A stretch of DNA of 64,000 nt from assembly GCA_023014365.1 (NCBI GenBank), contig JAEBUN010000005.1, positions 2,356,001-2,420,000 on the forward strand. Reading direction: 5' to 3'. The position numbers and the translations under genes were made by a program. Every line of letters begins with the position of its first letter. The stretch's first letter is position 1. Below the pieces are notes generated by a model. The model ran no database searches. It was not told where the DNA came from and was given only the letters and a program-made list of their open reading frames with translations. Shown here piece after piece: positions 44,708 to 55,432 of this stretch. The stretch comes from Lepiota brunneoincarnata (taxonomy: Eukaryota; Basidiomycota; Agaricomycetes; Agaricales; Agaricaceae).

Positions 44708-46348
44708 ATGCCTAGGTACCTAAACGAGTTACGTATATGCTCTCAGAATGTAAACCGTAACTACATTCTGCTGGACTCTTACCTCGAATTGTATAAAAAC
44801 GATTTTGACGTCTTTTTCGTGCAAGAACCCCCTTGGCGGAACCTCCGTAAGGCTCCCTCTTCTGTCTCTAGGGACGGTGAGGATGTTGTAGGCACCCCGC
44901 TCCATCCGGAGTGGGTGTGCATCTGGAACCCTCAGCCAGGCAATTCGTCCCCGCGAGTGTTGGCTTATGTCCACTCGAGGCTGAAGCTACTGCGACTGTC
45001 CCTCCGTAGGGACTTGGTCGACCACTGTGACATTATGGTTGTGTCTTTGTGGCAAGGGGGGCACACCCTTAATCTTATGAACATCTATTCAGATGACCGC
45101 CACACCGCCATTCTGGCCCTTCGGGGGCTGGTGGACTCCCTGCCTGCCATAATGTATATGGTGGGCGACTTCAACTGTCACTCGGAGCGGTGGGACCCTA
45201 ATCGGATCTCGCATCCGGGGATCGCCCAATCTCTTTTGGAGGTTGGGATGGATCTGGGGCTTGATTTGGTGCTCCCGGTGGTTCTGGGCCCGACTCACTT
45301 CCCGCACGATATGAATCTGTCACCATCGGTGATCGATCTTGTCTTCCTCCCGATGGCTCGAGATCCTGATCTCAGGCCCTTGATTGATCTCGAGATGCGT
45401 GGTCCGAAGGACCACGCGCCTCTTACTCTGGTTCTTCCGGTCACTCGATTTATGACCGGAGTGATCCGTCGTGTTCTGAAGCCCGATAGCGACGAGGAGT
45501 CGAAGTTCGTGGCTCAGGTATGTGAGGGGCTTGCCGCTCTGCGGCTGCCCTTGGTCATGCCTGCGGAGGTGGAGTCTGCAGCCTCGGCCGTGGCTCGGAT
45601 CATCTCCCGGGCTTGGGATGCCTTCTCTGAGGAGGTGTTCATCGTGGGGTGGTCTAATCCCTGGTGGAATGACGACTGCACTGCTGCCATTAGGGCGTAT
45701 CAGGCTTCCCCCTCAGGGGAGGTGTGGTATGAGTTCAGGCGAGCCACCAAGGCCATCAAGTGCAAGTTCTTCGATGAGAAGATCGAAGAGATTGCCTCTG
45801 CAAACAAGCACCCCTGGGACCTAATGGCCTGGGTTAAGCAGCGCAAGTTACCTGCATGCGACGTGATTCAGCACAACGGCGTGCCGTGTCATGATATGGA
45901 CTCCTTGTGGGATGCCCTCTACGGTACCTACAATGCGGCCTCTGGCCGCGCTGTAGATACCTCCGTATTAGATGCTCTCCCCGCGCAGGCGGAGAGGGTG
46001 TGGCACCCCTTCTCCGCTTTGGAACTCAAGGACGCTTTACATTCTTGCACGAAGAAGTCTGCTCCCAGGCCCAACCACGTTACGTGGTCGTACCTGAAAG
46101 ATATTGTGGCAGATCATGTGTCCTGCCGCATGTTCGTCGATCTCGCCAATGCCTGCCTTACGGCAGGGCATTGGCCTGATTATTTCAAGGAGTCTAACTC
46201 GGTGGTCATACCTAAGCCGGGGAAGCCCTCGTACTCCACCCCCAAGGCTTTCAGGCCGATCGTGTTGCTTAACACGTTGGGCAAACTTGTGGAGAAGATG
46301 ATCTCCAACCGCCTCCAGTTTGACTGTGTCAAATGGGGGGTGTTTCAG
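44708..46348 (+). pseudogene. LINE-B ORF2 N-terminal half in B7 (endonuclease, start of RT)
   Basis: Starts MPRYLNELRICSQNVN. APE endonuclease motifs: QNVNRNYIL, FVQEPPW (catalytic Glu), VGDFNCHSERWDP, DLVFLP and KDHAPLTL. The pre-RT region (SNPWWNDDCTAAIRAY) and the RT start (SVVIPKPGKPSYSTPKAFRP, LEKMISNRLQFDCVKWGVF) follow, and the frame breaks at 46348 where the inverted segment begins. The endonuclease looks intact. The ATG overlaps the natural ORF1 end as ATGCCTAG. Confidence 0.9.
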
Positions 46349-47600
46349 ATTGGCTTCCCAAGGGAGTCCAGCAAAGGGAGGAAATTCCTCCCCCTATAAA
46401 GGGGCGAGCAAAACATATTCACCCATTTGTCAATACACCCTCTCGTGACCTCAGCCCAGAGAGAGTCGATAGTAGTCGCCGGGCGAACGCCCAATGAAAC
46501 ACGAAGCTCCTTTGCTATCGCGACGGCGTCGGAGTGAAGCTCTGCAACAGAGCCCGAAGGCACCTGCCAGAAGGTAACAGTCTGTTGGGCCTTGGAAGAC
46601 AGCCAGCGGTCTAGGGACCAACACACCTCCAGGGAATGAACCTGGCCAGCGTGCACAGAGGGATCCACAGCTTTGCGGGCGGAGCCTGCAGAGCTGGTGT
46701 AGATAAAGATGTGGTCGGTTTCCTCACGGTCCAGGACCATGCTTACTCCCAACCGAATGGAGTGGAGCTCCGTGTCAGCGAGCAGAACCCTCCCTGCGGC
46801 CTGTCTGGCCTGCTTGACCAGACGTCCGCCTGCAAACATGCAAGCCGCCAAAACAGCCTGCAGTCTCCTGCATGGCAGCCGGTGGGCACCAGCCGCTACA
46901 CAGACAGATGACGGATCAGACTGCACCCTCCGAATGGAGGCGTGCAGTCCGTCGAGATGCCGTTGCTTCGAATCCCCCTCTGGATCAATGGTGTAGAGTC
47001 TAAATTTGATCCGCTCCGAGAAGCGGTCCAAAAGATGGAGACCTGGCCTATTCTCGTCCGCGAATGGGGAAAATGGCTCAGTAAGCTGTGGAAGCACTGC
47101 CTGTACTTCCATGACAGCACTCTTCACCTTAGGCCGAAGCGCAGGGGTGAGAGTCGAGATAGCCTGCAGGTGCTCCAGAGAGCTCCCCCTAAACTCATGG
47201 CCCAACAAGGGCCGGAGCGGATGATTAGCTGCAAGAGTAGCAACCCGGAATATCGTTCAGGAAGCCAACTTCTTAAGATGCAGCTGGAAGGGCAGAAGGC
47301 CTGCCAGGGCCTCTGCCCCTCCAGTTGGGGATGTGCGAAACGCACCGATGATCCAGTTGGCAGCTCACCGCTGCATGGAGTTAAACATCTTGAGGATTCC
47401 CTTGTTACGGAAACCCTTGTGATACCACATACGAAATCCATACGTGGTAATAGGAACCACGCAGGACCGGTAGAGAAGGCACTTTGGGTCAGGAAGCAAC
47501 CCCCGGGTTGAATTACCAAGCATCCCCATCACTCCAACCATGGAGAAAGCCTTGGTAGAATAGTAGCAGACATGCTCGTGAAAGGTGAGAGCACGATCAA
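46349..47600 (-). pseudogene. Inverted B7 segment: LINE-B post-RT linker and degenerate RNase H
   Basis: Minus-strand LINE-B. The frame 47208-46345 encodes ADENRPGLHLLDRFSERIK, TIDPEGDSKQ, VAAGAHRLPCRR (lost Asp), DTELHSIRLGV (Glu kept) and YTSSAGSARKAVD (lost Asp), ending at GKPI. The next LINE-B residues (QPSYLS) are found in direct orientation at 51562, which places the inversion breakpoint there. Earlier RT sequence near 47365-47600 is frameshifted. Confidence 0.87.
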
Positions 47601-47894
47601 TGGGGTTTCCCCCGTTCACCGGCGCTACTCCCTTACGACCCAAGACCTATTGGAGGTACTTGGGTTTCTATTTCGATCGTGCCCTTATGTTTAAGGAGCA
47701 TGTTCGCTTCTATTCTACTAAGGCTATTTCCACGGTCAAGGCCATGGGGATGCTTGGTAATTCCGTCTGGGGGCTTCTGCCAGACCAGAAGCACCTCCTG
47801 TATCGGTTGTGCGTGGTTCCTATAGCCACGTACGGCTTTCGCTTGTGGTATTATCGGGGCGCCAGGTGTAAGGGCGCTTTGGACCACCTTCACC

Positions 47895-49658
47895 ACAACA
47901 GCTCCTTTACCAGCAACCATTACCATATTTGGTCAGGTTGCACCTCCTCTCGAGTTGGGAGGCCCATTCATGGCCTTCCTCTCGTCCGTTTTTCTTCTAA
48001 TCTGGCATGGTAGTAGCGGCCCTGTGTGCCCTCCCATGTACCAAATTTCGAGTCGATCCGTCGAGGGGGTCACCAACAATTCGCCCTTTTTGTAGGAAAC
48101 ACTGTGGGGAAGGATTGGAGGCTCTGCAGGGTTCCGAATCGCTGGTCTGAGGTCTAGGTTGAAGGCAAGCACTATCAGGGTGTTCACACACCATTTCCAG
48201 TGGTTGTGCCAGGCTGTGGCACCTCCACTGACACTTTGAGCATGCCCAGGCATGTCTCACCTCCTCCAGCCTCCCCCATCACTCTGGGGGGGCTACATCT
48301 TGCCCCACAGCGCCGGACTGGGTAACAAAGTGTGCACAAGAGCTCCGGGCACATCCTCAGCAAGTTTCAGCTCGGTCCGAGCTGATCTCGCTGAGTTATC
48401 ACACTTTTCATGTGTTTCTCCTCTGACCTCTCTGTGATCCTCAGATTGCGGAGCTCGTTCAGAGCTCGTTCCTCGGCCGTTCTGGCTGAAACTTCACAGG
48501 ACTGTAGGAGCCCCTAGGCCCCTATAGATCCCTCGTTTATACGCGGCTGCGCCCACGGGGGCAGCCTCGACGTTCACTTCTTTGGGGGCATCCCCCCCAA
48601 GAAGCCTGTCTTCTGTGCATCTGCAGTCGTTCTGCCAGCCCCCTGGCTCGGCTGCTTCTCCCTTGCTTAGCGAAGGCTTGGGAGCGTGCTCAGACCATTC
48701 TCAGCGAGTTTCAGCCCGTTCCGGGCTGATCTCGTTGATCTATCACACCTTTTATGGGGTGTTTCCTCTCTGACAGTCCTGCTTCTCCGGATTACAGGGC
48801 TTGTTTAGAACTCGTTCGGCGGGCGCTTCGCCCCATATTTTACGGGACGGTAGGGGTCCTAGTACCCCTCCTGTCCCCTTAATCGCATGTGGCTGCGCTC
48901 ACTCGTTCACCCGCAATGCCACTTTTTCGGACATGGCTCCAAATGCTCTTTAGAGTAATTGGACTGTGTGCCACATTTTGCTTGGGTGCTTGGCACCTAA
49001 CCCTCTTGATTCTGTATGGGCTACTATTACAGTAGTCAGGGCTTCCCTTGACACCCAGGTTGCCCCTCGTCACTGACATTGCAGTTGACCTTTTCCCTTC
49101 CCTTTGGGAAGTTTACCTTGCTTCTATGGTTATTGTCCACCTACATGGGCATTTGCGGTGAATTAACATCGTCGTACTACGCGCATGGGGACCATGGACC
49201 CTTGTTTATTTAGTAGGTCTTCAGACCTGCCCTTCTGCATTGGGCTCCCAGGGCCTGCAGATTTTATTCCCACAGGAATTCCCTGTGGTCTGCGCTGGGC
49301 CCTTTTTGGGTTCCAGTATTTGTCCGGAGGGGAGTATGTAGTACATACTCCCTGCTCCAGCCACTGTCCTCTGGGAAGGTGTGGTAGCAGAGTGGGCTAC
49401 TGGGTGGGACCCCATGTGTCTGGTGCCCTTCGGGTGCAGGCATGTGCGAACCACTTGGTAGCCTCCCACTTGTTTCCCCACTTCTTGTGGGTGGTTCCCT
49501 CCTGAGCTTGGGGTGACGCAAGCTCCCATTGGCAGGCATGCCAGTATGTAGGGTGAACTTTGTAGCTACTTGCCCCCTGTAGTAGGTAGTTGCACACGGC
49601 CTCCCTACGTGGCCCGCGTTATAAATTGGAGATTTAAAAAAAAAAAAAAAAAAAAAAA
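47895..49658 (+). mobile_element. Retroposon C copy C2, probably complete, non-coding
   Basis: Starts ACAACAGCTCC or CAACAGCTCC, ends with A tail 49636-49658, and is flanked by GACCACCTT-NN-CC (47882-47894 and 49659-49671, two mismatches) within LINE-A. Length 1.76 kb. No ORF of note. The final ~50 nt before the tail are nearly the same as the LINE-A 3' end (GTAGTTGCACACGGCCTCCC ... ATAAATTGGAGATTT). Compared with C1 it lacks the ORF segment. A palindrome at 49330-49352 is conserved with C1. Best read as a SINE-like or deletion-derivative retroposon using the LINE-A machinery. Confidence 0.82.
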
Positions 49659-51017
49659 GACCACCTTTGCCGGATGCAGCGTCGGGCTGCACTCTGGATC
49701 ACCAGCGCCTTTAGGACGTCACCCGATGGGGGGGTTGGGGCCATTGCGGGCCTGATCCCCATTCATCTTCATCTCCGGAAGCTTCATGACTGTGCCAAGT
49801 TGCGGTACGCCACGCTTGCTCCGGGCCACCCCGTTCGTGCCCTCCTTGGCTGGGGCTACAGCGGTGATCTCCAGTCCCACGTCCGGTCTATAGCCAGGCT
49901 CCCTCCCCGCGAGCTGATCAAGGTGAAGGGGCCTGTTGTCGATGCTAACCAGCGTCTTGCTGCCCTTGCTGGGCCCTTTGACGCGGTTGCGCCGGAGGCC
50001 TGGCCGGAGCGTCGTCTCTTGGACGTGTACCCCGAGCGGGTCCGCTTCCATTCCTACGACCATGGGGCGGAGGACGCCCTTACGGCCCATGTCATGGCTC
50101 TCGACCGGGTTCTGGCCCGGGCGCGGGCCGATCCGGGGGTTCTGGTGGCAGCGACAGATGTGAGTCTGCTGCCCCGCCGGGTCCACCAGGCGGTTTCGGC
50201 CGCCCAGGTTTTCCGGGGGCTGGATTGCATTCATGCGGTCCGGCTTCCGGGGGGGAAGGTTACGGCTCCCGAGGCCGAGCTTTTTGCCATTCGGCTGGCG
50301 GTGTCCAAGGCAGTTTCTGTCAAGGGCACCGCTAGTCTCATCTTGTTCACCGACTCGATGGCCTCAGCCAGGCGGGCGGTGGACCCATTGGTGCACTCCG
50401 CCCAGGGTCATTCCTTGACAGTCTGCCGCCTTCTCACCGAGTGGTTCGCCGGAGGTCTGGCCTGCTCGGTCCATTTCTGGGAGGTCCCTTTGCGTGCGAA
50501 GTGGCCTTTCCACACTCAGGTGCACGACTTTGCTTGGTCGTTGCCTCCCGTTGGGGTAGGGGCTCGTCCCTGGGCCTCGCTTGACTACCTCCGCAAGGAG
50601 GAAGTACGGTCGTGTCAGGACCGCTGGATCGACTTGTTCCAGGATCCTGACCATTGCAGGCATGGTTTCCTCCAGCTCGCCAGGGACGATGATCATCCCC
50701 TTCGGCCCATGTATCTCCATGGTGGAGCCTGGATCCCGCACGCTCACTCGGTGTCATTAATGGCCCGGATGACACGTGCTATTCTTAACCACGCGCCGAT
50801 AGGGGGCTATCGGAGGCGCTTTTTCCCACAGGAAGATTATTCCTGTTGCTGCGGGTTTCGGGAGGAGACCCGTGAGCATGTGTTTCGGAGCTGCCCTAGG
50901 CACTCCATGGCGGGGGTCCCGGCTACGGTCGAGGCCCTCATTGCTTTCCTCGAGGCATCGCCGACGGCGTTCGCGTTCACTGAGAGGGCCAGGCCCCCCC
51001 CGGGGGGTATCAGCTAG
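49659..51017 (+). pseudogene. LINE-A ORF2 C-terminus in A10 (linker, RNase H, zinc motif)
   Basis: An open frame of 447 codons after C2, ending at the normal stop 51015-51017. RNase H core: VAATDVSLL, EAELFA and FTDSMA, all three acids present. Zinc motif CCCGFREETREHVFRSC. Continuous with the frame upstream of C2 apart from the target duplication. Confidence 0.88.
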
Positions 51018-51384
51018 TAGCTCTGCCTGGCGCCTGGCTGGGTCCGGGCCGGGGCGTTGGTTATTCCCCCGCTGTCTTCGGGTGGCGTGTAGGGATTTAC
51101 GTGGGAATTGACCCCTAACCCCCGATAAGGGGGGGGACCTCGCCTCAGCTTTGTTCCTGTGCTGCGCGCTGGGCAGCAGCCGTCTTCCCGCCTCCATTTA
51201 TTTGGGGCAGCTTCGTCCTGGGCATGGGGAAACGCATGCCTGCATCCGCGGTCATGCGTTGTATGTACAGATACCCCATAGTGTACGGCTCAGTCGTTTG
51301 TACTGTGGTGCGTAGCTGCGCACGGCCTCCCTATGCGGCCCGTGTAATAAATTGGAGATTTAAAAAAAAAAAAAAAAAAAAAAA

Positions 51385-51561
51385 GGATCAGACCGAAAGG
51401 AATTCCACAGATACATGGTAGACCTCCCCACCAGGTAGGAACCGAAGAATCGCACCAACTCAGGCGCGAAACCCGACTGTGACAGCACCACCAGAATCAT
51501 ATCGTGATTCAGCGAAGGGAAGAACTGAGCGATGTCAAAGGCTACAACACTAGTTCGCACC
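51385..51561 (-). pseudogene. Inverted B7 segment: LINE-B RT motif A region
   Basis: Minus-strand LINE-B encoding RTSVVAFDIAQFFPSLNHDM and LVRFFGSYLVGRSTMYLWN, between the A tail of A10 and the resumption of plus-strand LINE-B at 51562. This is the far end of the inverted B7 segment. Confidence 0.85.
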
Positions 51562-52328
51562 CTCGTACCTCTCCGGAGGTGCTTGGCTCCGAGAAATAGG
51601 CCCCTGGATGTCCGTCGCTGGCACAGCGAGGGCTGCCCGCACCATACTCGGTCACGCCCCTATTGGGGAATACCGCGCTAGATTCCATCCCCAGGAGGAT
51701 CACTCCTGTCCCTGTGGGATGCGGCTTGAAACCTGCACCCACATACTCACTTCATGTCCGAAGTATACGCGACGTGGCGGCTTACCCCGCAACCTCAATG
51801 CCCTTCTGGGCTTTCTGGAGCGCAATCCTTCGGCGTTTGTGTTCCTATCCTGGCCCCAAGGGGTGGGATAACTGGGGAGGACCTTCGGGTTATTCCCCCC
51901 TCGCGGCTTCGGTCTCGAGGGACCGGTGGTTATTCGCCCTCCGCCTTCGGGCGGGGTGTAGCGATTTATGGAGAATTGACTCCTAACGCCCCTAGGGGTG
52001 GAGACCCAAAGTTCTTAGAGCCTTAGTCTGTGGGGTGTAGGGATTTACGGAGAATTGACTCCTAACCCCCTTTGGGGGGGGACCTGTTGGCCCTATCCAC
52101 CCCTCGTCTGCCGCGCCCTGGTTTCCGTTGGGGTAGCGGGCTCTTCGCCCACGCGCACTTCTTTATGGAGTGTAGCCTTTCGAGTCAGCGGGACTCTCTT
52201 CCCTACCTTTATTGGTAGTTATACCATGTATTAGTTGCCTTGTACGTAGCTAGTGCACGCGGACTGCGTTCAAGCACCACATTATAAATTGTTGATTTCA
52301 AAAAAAAAAAAAAAAAAAAAAAAGAAAA
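51562..52328 (+). pseudogene. LINE-B ORF2 C-terminus and 3' UTR of B7
   Basis: Resumes at PSYLSGGAWL-type sequence. The zinc motif CPCGMRLETCTHILTSC is followed by the stop at 51869-51871. The 3' UTR contains both copies of the GATTTA(T/C)GGAGAATTGAC block and the hairpin, then the terminal TATAAATTGTTGATTTC and an A-rich tail with a few G bases. Confidence 0.88.
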
Positions 52329-52343
52329 GAGGGTTCCATATGC

Positions 52344-52554
52344 ACACCCACTCCAGATGGAGCGGGGCGCCTACAACATCCTCACCATCTCTAGAGACAG
52401 TAGAGGGAGCCTTACGGAGATTTCGCCAAGGGGGCTCTTGAATGAAAAAGACGTCAAAATCGCTTTTATACAATTCGAGATAAGAGTCCAGCAGAATGTA
52501 ATTACGGTTTACATTCTGAGACCATATACGTAACTCGTTCAGGTACCTAGGCAT
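52344..52554 (-). pseudogene. LINE-B ORF2 start in B5
   Basis: MPRYLNELRIWSQNVNRNYIL at 52554, then FIQEPPWRNLRKAPS, up to the B7 insertion in the endonuclease domain. The ATG overlaps the ORF1 stop by 8 bp (ATGCCTAG, 52547-52554). Confidence 0.9.
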
Positions 52555-54583
52555 TACTCCTAGGCTGAGTTAGTGAGACCTTGGGGGTGGTAGGGGAACC
52601 GTGTACCTCCTGATAACGTTTCTTGGCCCAACCGTCTTCAAAATGCTTGCGCCAGAAGGGGCATTTCTTGTTGTGGGCGGCATGGGGGCCGCCACAGTTC
52701 CTACAATGGGGCTGATGAGGGCACTCCGTGCCCTCAGCAGTGCTGGCAACTGGTTGGTTCGCGTTGGGGCGGGCCTTGTAGCACCCCGCCATCAACCTGT
52801 GGTTCTCCTTGTTGTGAGGCTCGGAGCAGAGAGGGCAGGTTGGGAATCGCGCCCTGCAGACATTAGTCGGGTGCCCCCACCACCAGCAACGGCGGCAGAG
52901 GGACATCCCAACCCACTGGGAAGCCACACTTATAGGACAAGCGTGGGGCCCAACAGCCAATGACCTCCCGATCATCGACTTGGAGGTGGACCTGGTCTGC
53001 AAGTCCCATATTTCGAACCAGACAGTCGCAGTGTCTGATTTGTTGGAGTTCCTCCTGACCCTGGGGGGGCCCTGGAGGCTAAGGAAACCTCGATGCGATG
53101 ACTGTTGCATGATGTTCTCGATCCACTGACTGGTAATGCGTGACCCGTCAGGGGCAAAGAAGGGGATGTCCAACACTTTCATGAAGGACTTGGAGGAGGG
53201 GACTGTGGCCGTAGGCTGCGAACCCGCCGGGAAGAACTGGGAAGCACAGTCCTGGATCACATTGAGATCCGCCATGGACGCGACCGGGTCGGTCGTGAGA
53301 GAGATGCCATTGTATGCTGGGGAGGCTGACGTGACGTTGAGGGAGGACTTCGCATTGAGGAGGGCATGATTAGCCCCCACGATGACCTGAGACAAGTCCT
53401 TGATCGGGGGCCTGGGGCCTACAAACAGGATGACGACCTGGTGCCTAGTGGGGCCAGCAGTAGTGTTGCAAGGCCTCCCAGACGATGGAGTGGGGGATCC
53501 CCTACCAACAGTGTGTAGGATATCCATGGGGGATAGGTGCAGGAAGGCCCTCGCCATAGCGGCAATGGCCTCCGCGACCTTTGTATTGCCATCCCTTGAG
53601 ACCAGGGGGGCGGCGGCCACCTGAGCGAAGGAGCGCTTCGCGCCCCTGGGCTTGGTGGAGAGATTCACCTTAGGCGACGGCGGGACTGCCGACCGTGCGT
53701 AAGATGTGCCTGCCTGCAACAGGCCCAGACCCCTAGGGTTAGGCAGCGGCGCAGGGGGAGGGGGGGCCTTGCCCTTCCCCTTGGAATTGGAGGACTTAGC
53801 CCCTCCAGATGGCACGGCCGAGGAGGCTCTGGCATTGGGGGCTGTATCCATGGGTGCTGGCAAAATGGCTGGGCGAGAGGGTGGGGCATCCACAGCAGGC
53901 TTCACCCGGCTGGGAGGCCCTACCACCGCAGGGACGTCCGAGATATCCCTCCCAAAAGGGCGCATCCCGTTGATAATAGACTGACGGAGGGTAGACTTGT
54001 CGTTCCCCTCACACTTCAATCCATAGTCAAGGAACCCGCAGCGCCCAGTGCGCCGCAGGAGACCGTCAAAAGCGTGCCAGGCCTGCTCCCAAGAGGGGCC
54101 CGTCATGAGGACCTCGGTGTGCTTCACCAAGTACTCCGTCACCTGCTCGAACGACTCCGCTATGGCCTGCAGGTGATCGGCCTGACTGTCGCTGCTCGGA
54201 GCAACGTCCAAGTCAACCCGCAGGGGGGAAATCGCAGGTGGGGCAAAGAGGGGGCAGCCCCCTTCACTGGAGTTACGCCGCGGTCGCTTGGAGGACAATC
54301 ACGAATTGTTAGAAAACGCAGAGAGGCAGGAGACAGGTCGAGCTTGCCTCGGCATCTCCACCGGGTCAACGGCCATCCCACGAGGTGGGGAAACCGCAGC
54401 ATGCATGCTTGCCACTGTACCGTAGCAGCCAGCGGGCTCTTGAAGAGGGCTCCTCGGGGAGCCGGGGGACAGGATATCTAATGGGTCGGTGGAGGAGGTA
54501 GGGGGGGGACCACGGCCTGAACTGCGGGATCCGCCACAATCTGCCCCTCCTCGCGCTGCCTGTTGTGAGACCGAGGAGGACAT
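52547..54583 (-). pseudogene. LINE-B ORF1 in B5, one in-frame TGA
   Basis: Likely start MSSSVSQQAARGG at 54583. TGA at 54299-54301 replaces a Gln codon after SAFSNNS. After that the frame is open for 583 codons. It contains the helical segment EYLVKHTEVLMTGPSWEQAW, a Pro/Lys-rich linker, VVILFVGPRPPIKDLSQVI, and zinc knuckles CRRCWWWGHPTNVC, CPLCSEPH and CRNCGGPH, ending LTQPRSNA. It is the most complete LINE-B ORF1 in the window and keeps the natural ORF1/ORF2 overlap. Confidence 0.9.
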
Positions 54584-54633
54584 GTAAGGTTGAAGGTACC
54601 ACTGGTCGAATCCAACAGTGGGGGTGCGCAGTA

Positions 54634-54715
54634 TGATGTCCAAGGGGTCGGTGGAGGAGGTAGGGGGGGGACCATGGCCTGAACCGCAGGATCCGCCACG
54701 ATCCGCCCCTCCTCG
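54634..54715 (-). repeat. Partial duplication of LINE-B ORF1 5' region (B8)
   Basis: Repeats, in the same orientation, the segment 54476-54550 (encoding ARGGAD, GPPPTSSTDPLDI), directly upstream of the B5 5' UTR remnant ending GTGCGCAGTA. It joins plus-strand LINE-B at CTCGGTGG, where both sequences agree for several bases. It is either a tandem 5' repeat of the element or a second truncated copy. Confidence 0.65.
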
Positions 54716-55316
54716 GTGGTCATACCTAAGCCGGGGAAGCCCTCTTACTCTACCCCCAAGGCTTTTTGGCTGATTGTGTTGCTTAACACATTGGGCAAAC
54801 TCATGGAGAAGATGATCTCCAACCGCCTCCAGTTTGACTGTGTCAAATGGGGGGTGTTTCATCCCAACCAGGTTGGCGGTATCTGTCAGAAGTCCACTGA
54901 GGATGCCGGGTTGATCCTCACTCATCTCATTCGTGCGGGGTGGGCTCGGGGACTGCGGACTAGCGTTGTGGCCTTTGACATCGCTCAGTTCTTCCCTTCG
55001 CTGAATCATGATATGATTCTGGTGGTGCTGTCGTGGTCGGGTTTCGCGCCTGAGCTGGTGCGATTCTTCAGCTCTTACCTGGTTGGGAGGTCTACCATGT
55101 ACTTGTGGAATTCCTTTTGGTCCGACCCCAGGCAGGCGGATGTGGGTGTGGGGCAGGGCTCTGCTCTGTCCCCCGTCTTGTCCGCCCTGTATCTCGCCCC
55201 CCTGGTGTACTTGTATTACCAGCGGACCCCTGGCCTCAGCGTCGACATGCTTTTGTATGTCGACGATGGGACCCTTATAGTCCAGACCAAGAGTTGGAAG
55301 GACAACGTTACTGCCA
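54716..55316 (+). pseudogene. LINE-B RT fragment B9
   Basis: Frame from VIPKPGKPSYSTPKAF through WGVFHPNQVGG, VVAFDIAQFFPSLNHDM, GVGQGSALSPVLSALYLAP and YVDDGT. All RT core residues are intact. Cut at GTTACTGCC by the 5' end of LINE-A A11. No target duplication matches the far end of A11. Confidence 0.9.
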
Positions 55317-55432
55317 TCCCTTCTTGGAAGTCAACTGCCACCAACTTGCTTGCACAGCCACAAGCCAACCCCTTCATCGTTCTATACAACGAGCTCTAGT
55401 GGTCTGATCTTTGATCTTAACTTCCTACACGC

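Larger units (their letters stand above)
47601..51384 (+). mobile_element. LINE-A copy A10, 5'-truncated, in inverted B7 segment
   Basis: Starts in the RT region (GFPPFTGATPLRPKTYW) and runs to an A tail at 51362-51384. Retroposon C2 (47895-49658) interrupts it. The LINE-B sequence on its two sides is not contiguous: about 400 bp, including the YVDD region, is missing, so insertion was accompanied by a target deletion or followed by one. Only a weak GATCA similarity exists between the flanks. Confidence 0.88.
42544..52328 (+). mobile_element. Full-length LINE-B copy B7, inserted in B5 and internally inverted
   Basis: The 15-bp target duplication GAGGGTTCCATATGC (42529-42543 and 52329-52343) encloses the 5' end CATCGCTTCTTGATCTG and an A-rich tail ending at 52328. 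ORF1 and the ORF2 N-terminal half are at 42544-46348, and the 3' end is at 51562-52328. The segment between them is present in inverted orientation (46349-47600 and 51385-51561) and is split by LINE-A A10. The inversion ends match the two missing ends of the host copy, so it happened in place. Confidence 0.87.
24110..54633 (-). mobile_element. Full-length LINE-B copy B5, split into five main pieces over 30.5 kb
   Basis: Collinear minus-strand LINE-B pieces: 24110-24316 and 25035-26212 (3' UTR, zinc motif, degenerate RNase H), 32806-34291 (RNase H start, RT), 36688-37603 (pre-RT, endonuclease end), 42266-42543 (endonuclease middle), 52344-54633 (endonuclease start, ORF1, 5' UTR). Joins are supported by duplications: TGAGATGCCCTTGCTT around A6, TTAGG around the LTR-bounded block, GAGGGTTCCATATGC around B7. 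Only the 34291/36688 join lacks a duplication and has lost about 50 bp. The 3' T tract is 24110-24127. Confidence 0.85.

Noticed and set aside
48040..48062. Possible tRNA-like B box near the start of C2 (TTTCGAGTCGATCC)
   Set aside because: It departs from the B-box consensus and no A box or tRNA fold is found at the right distance.
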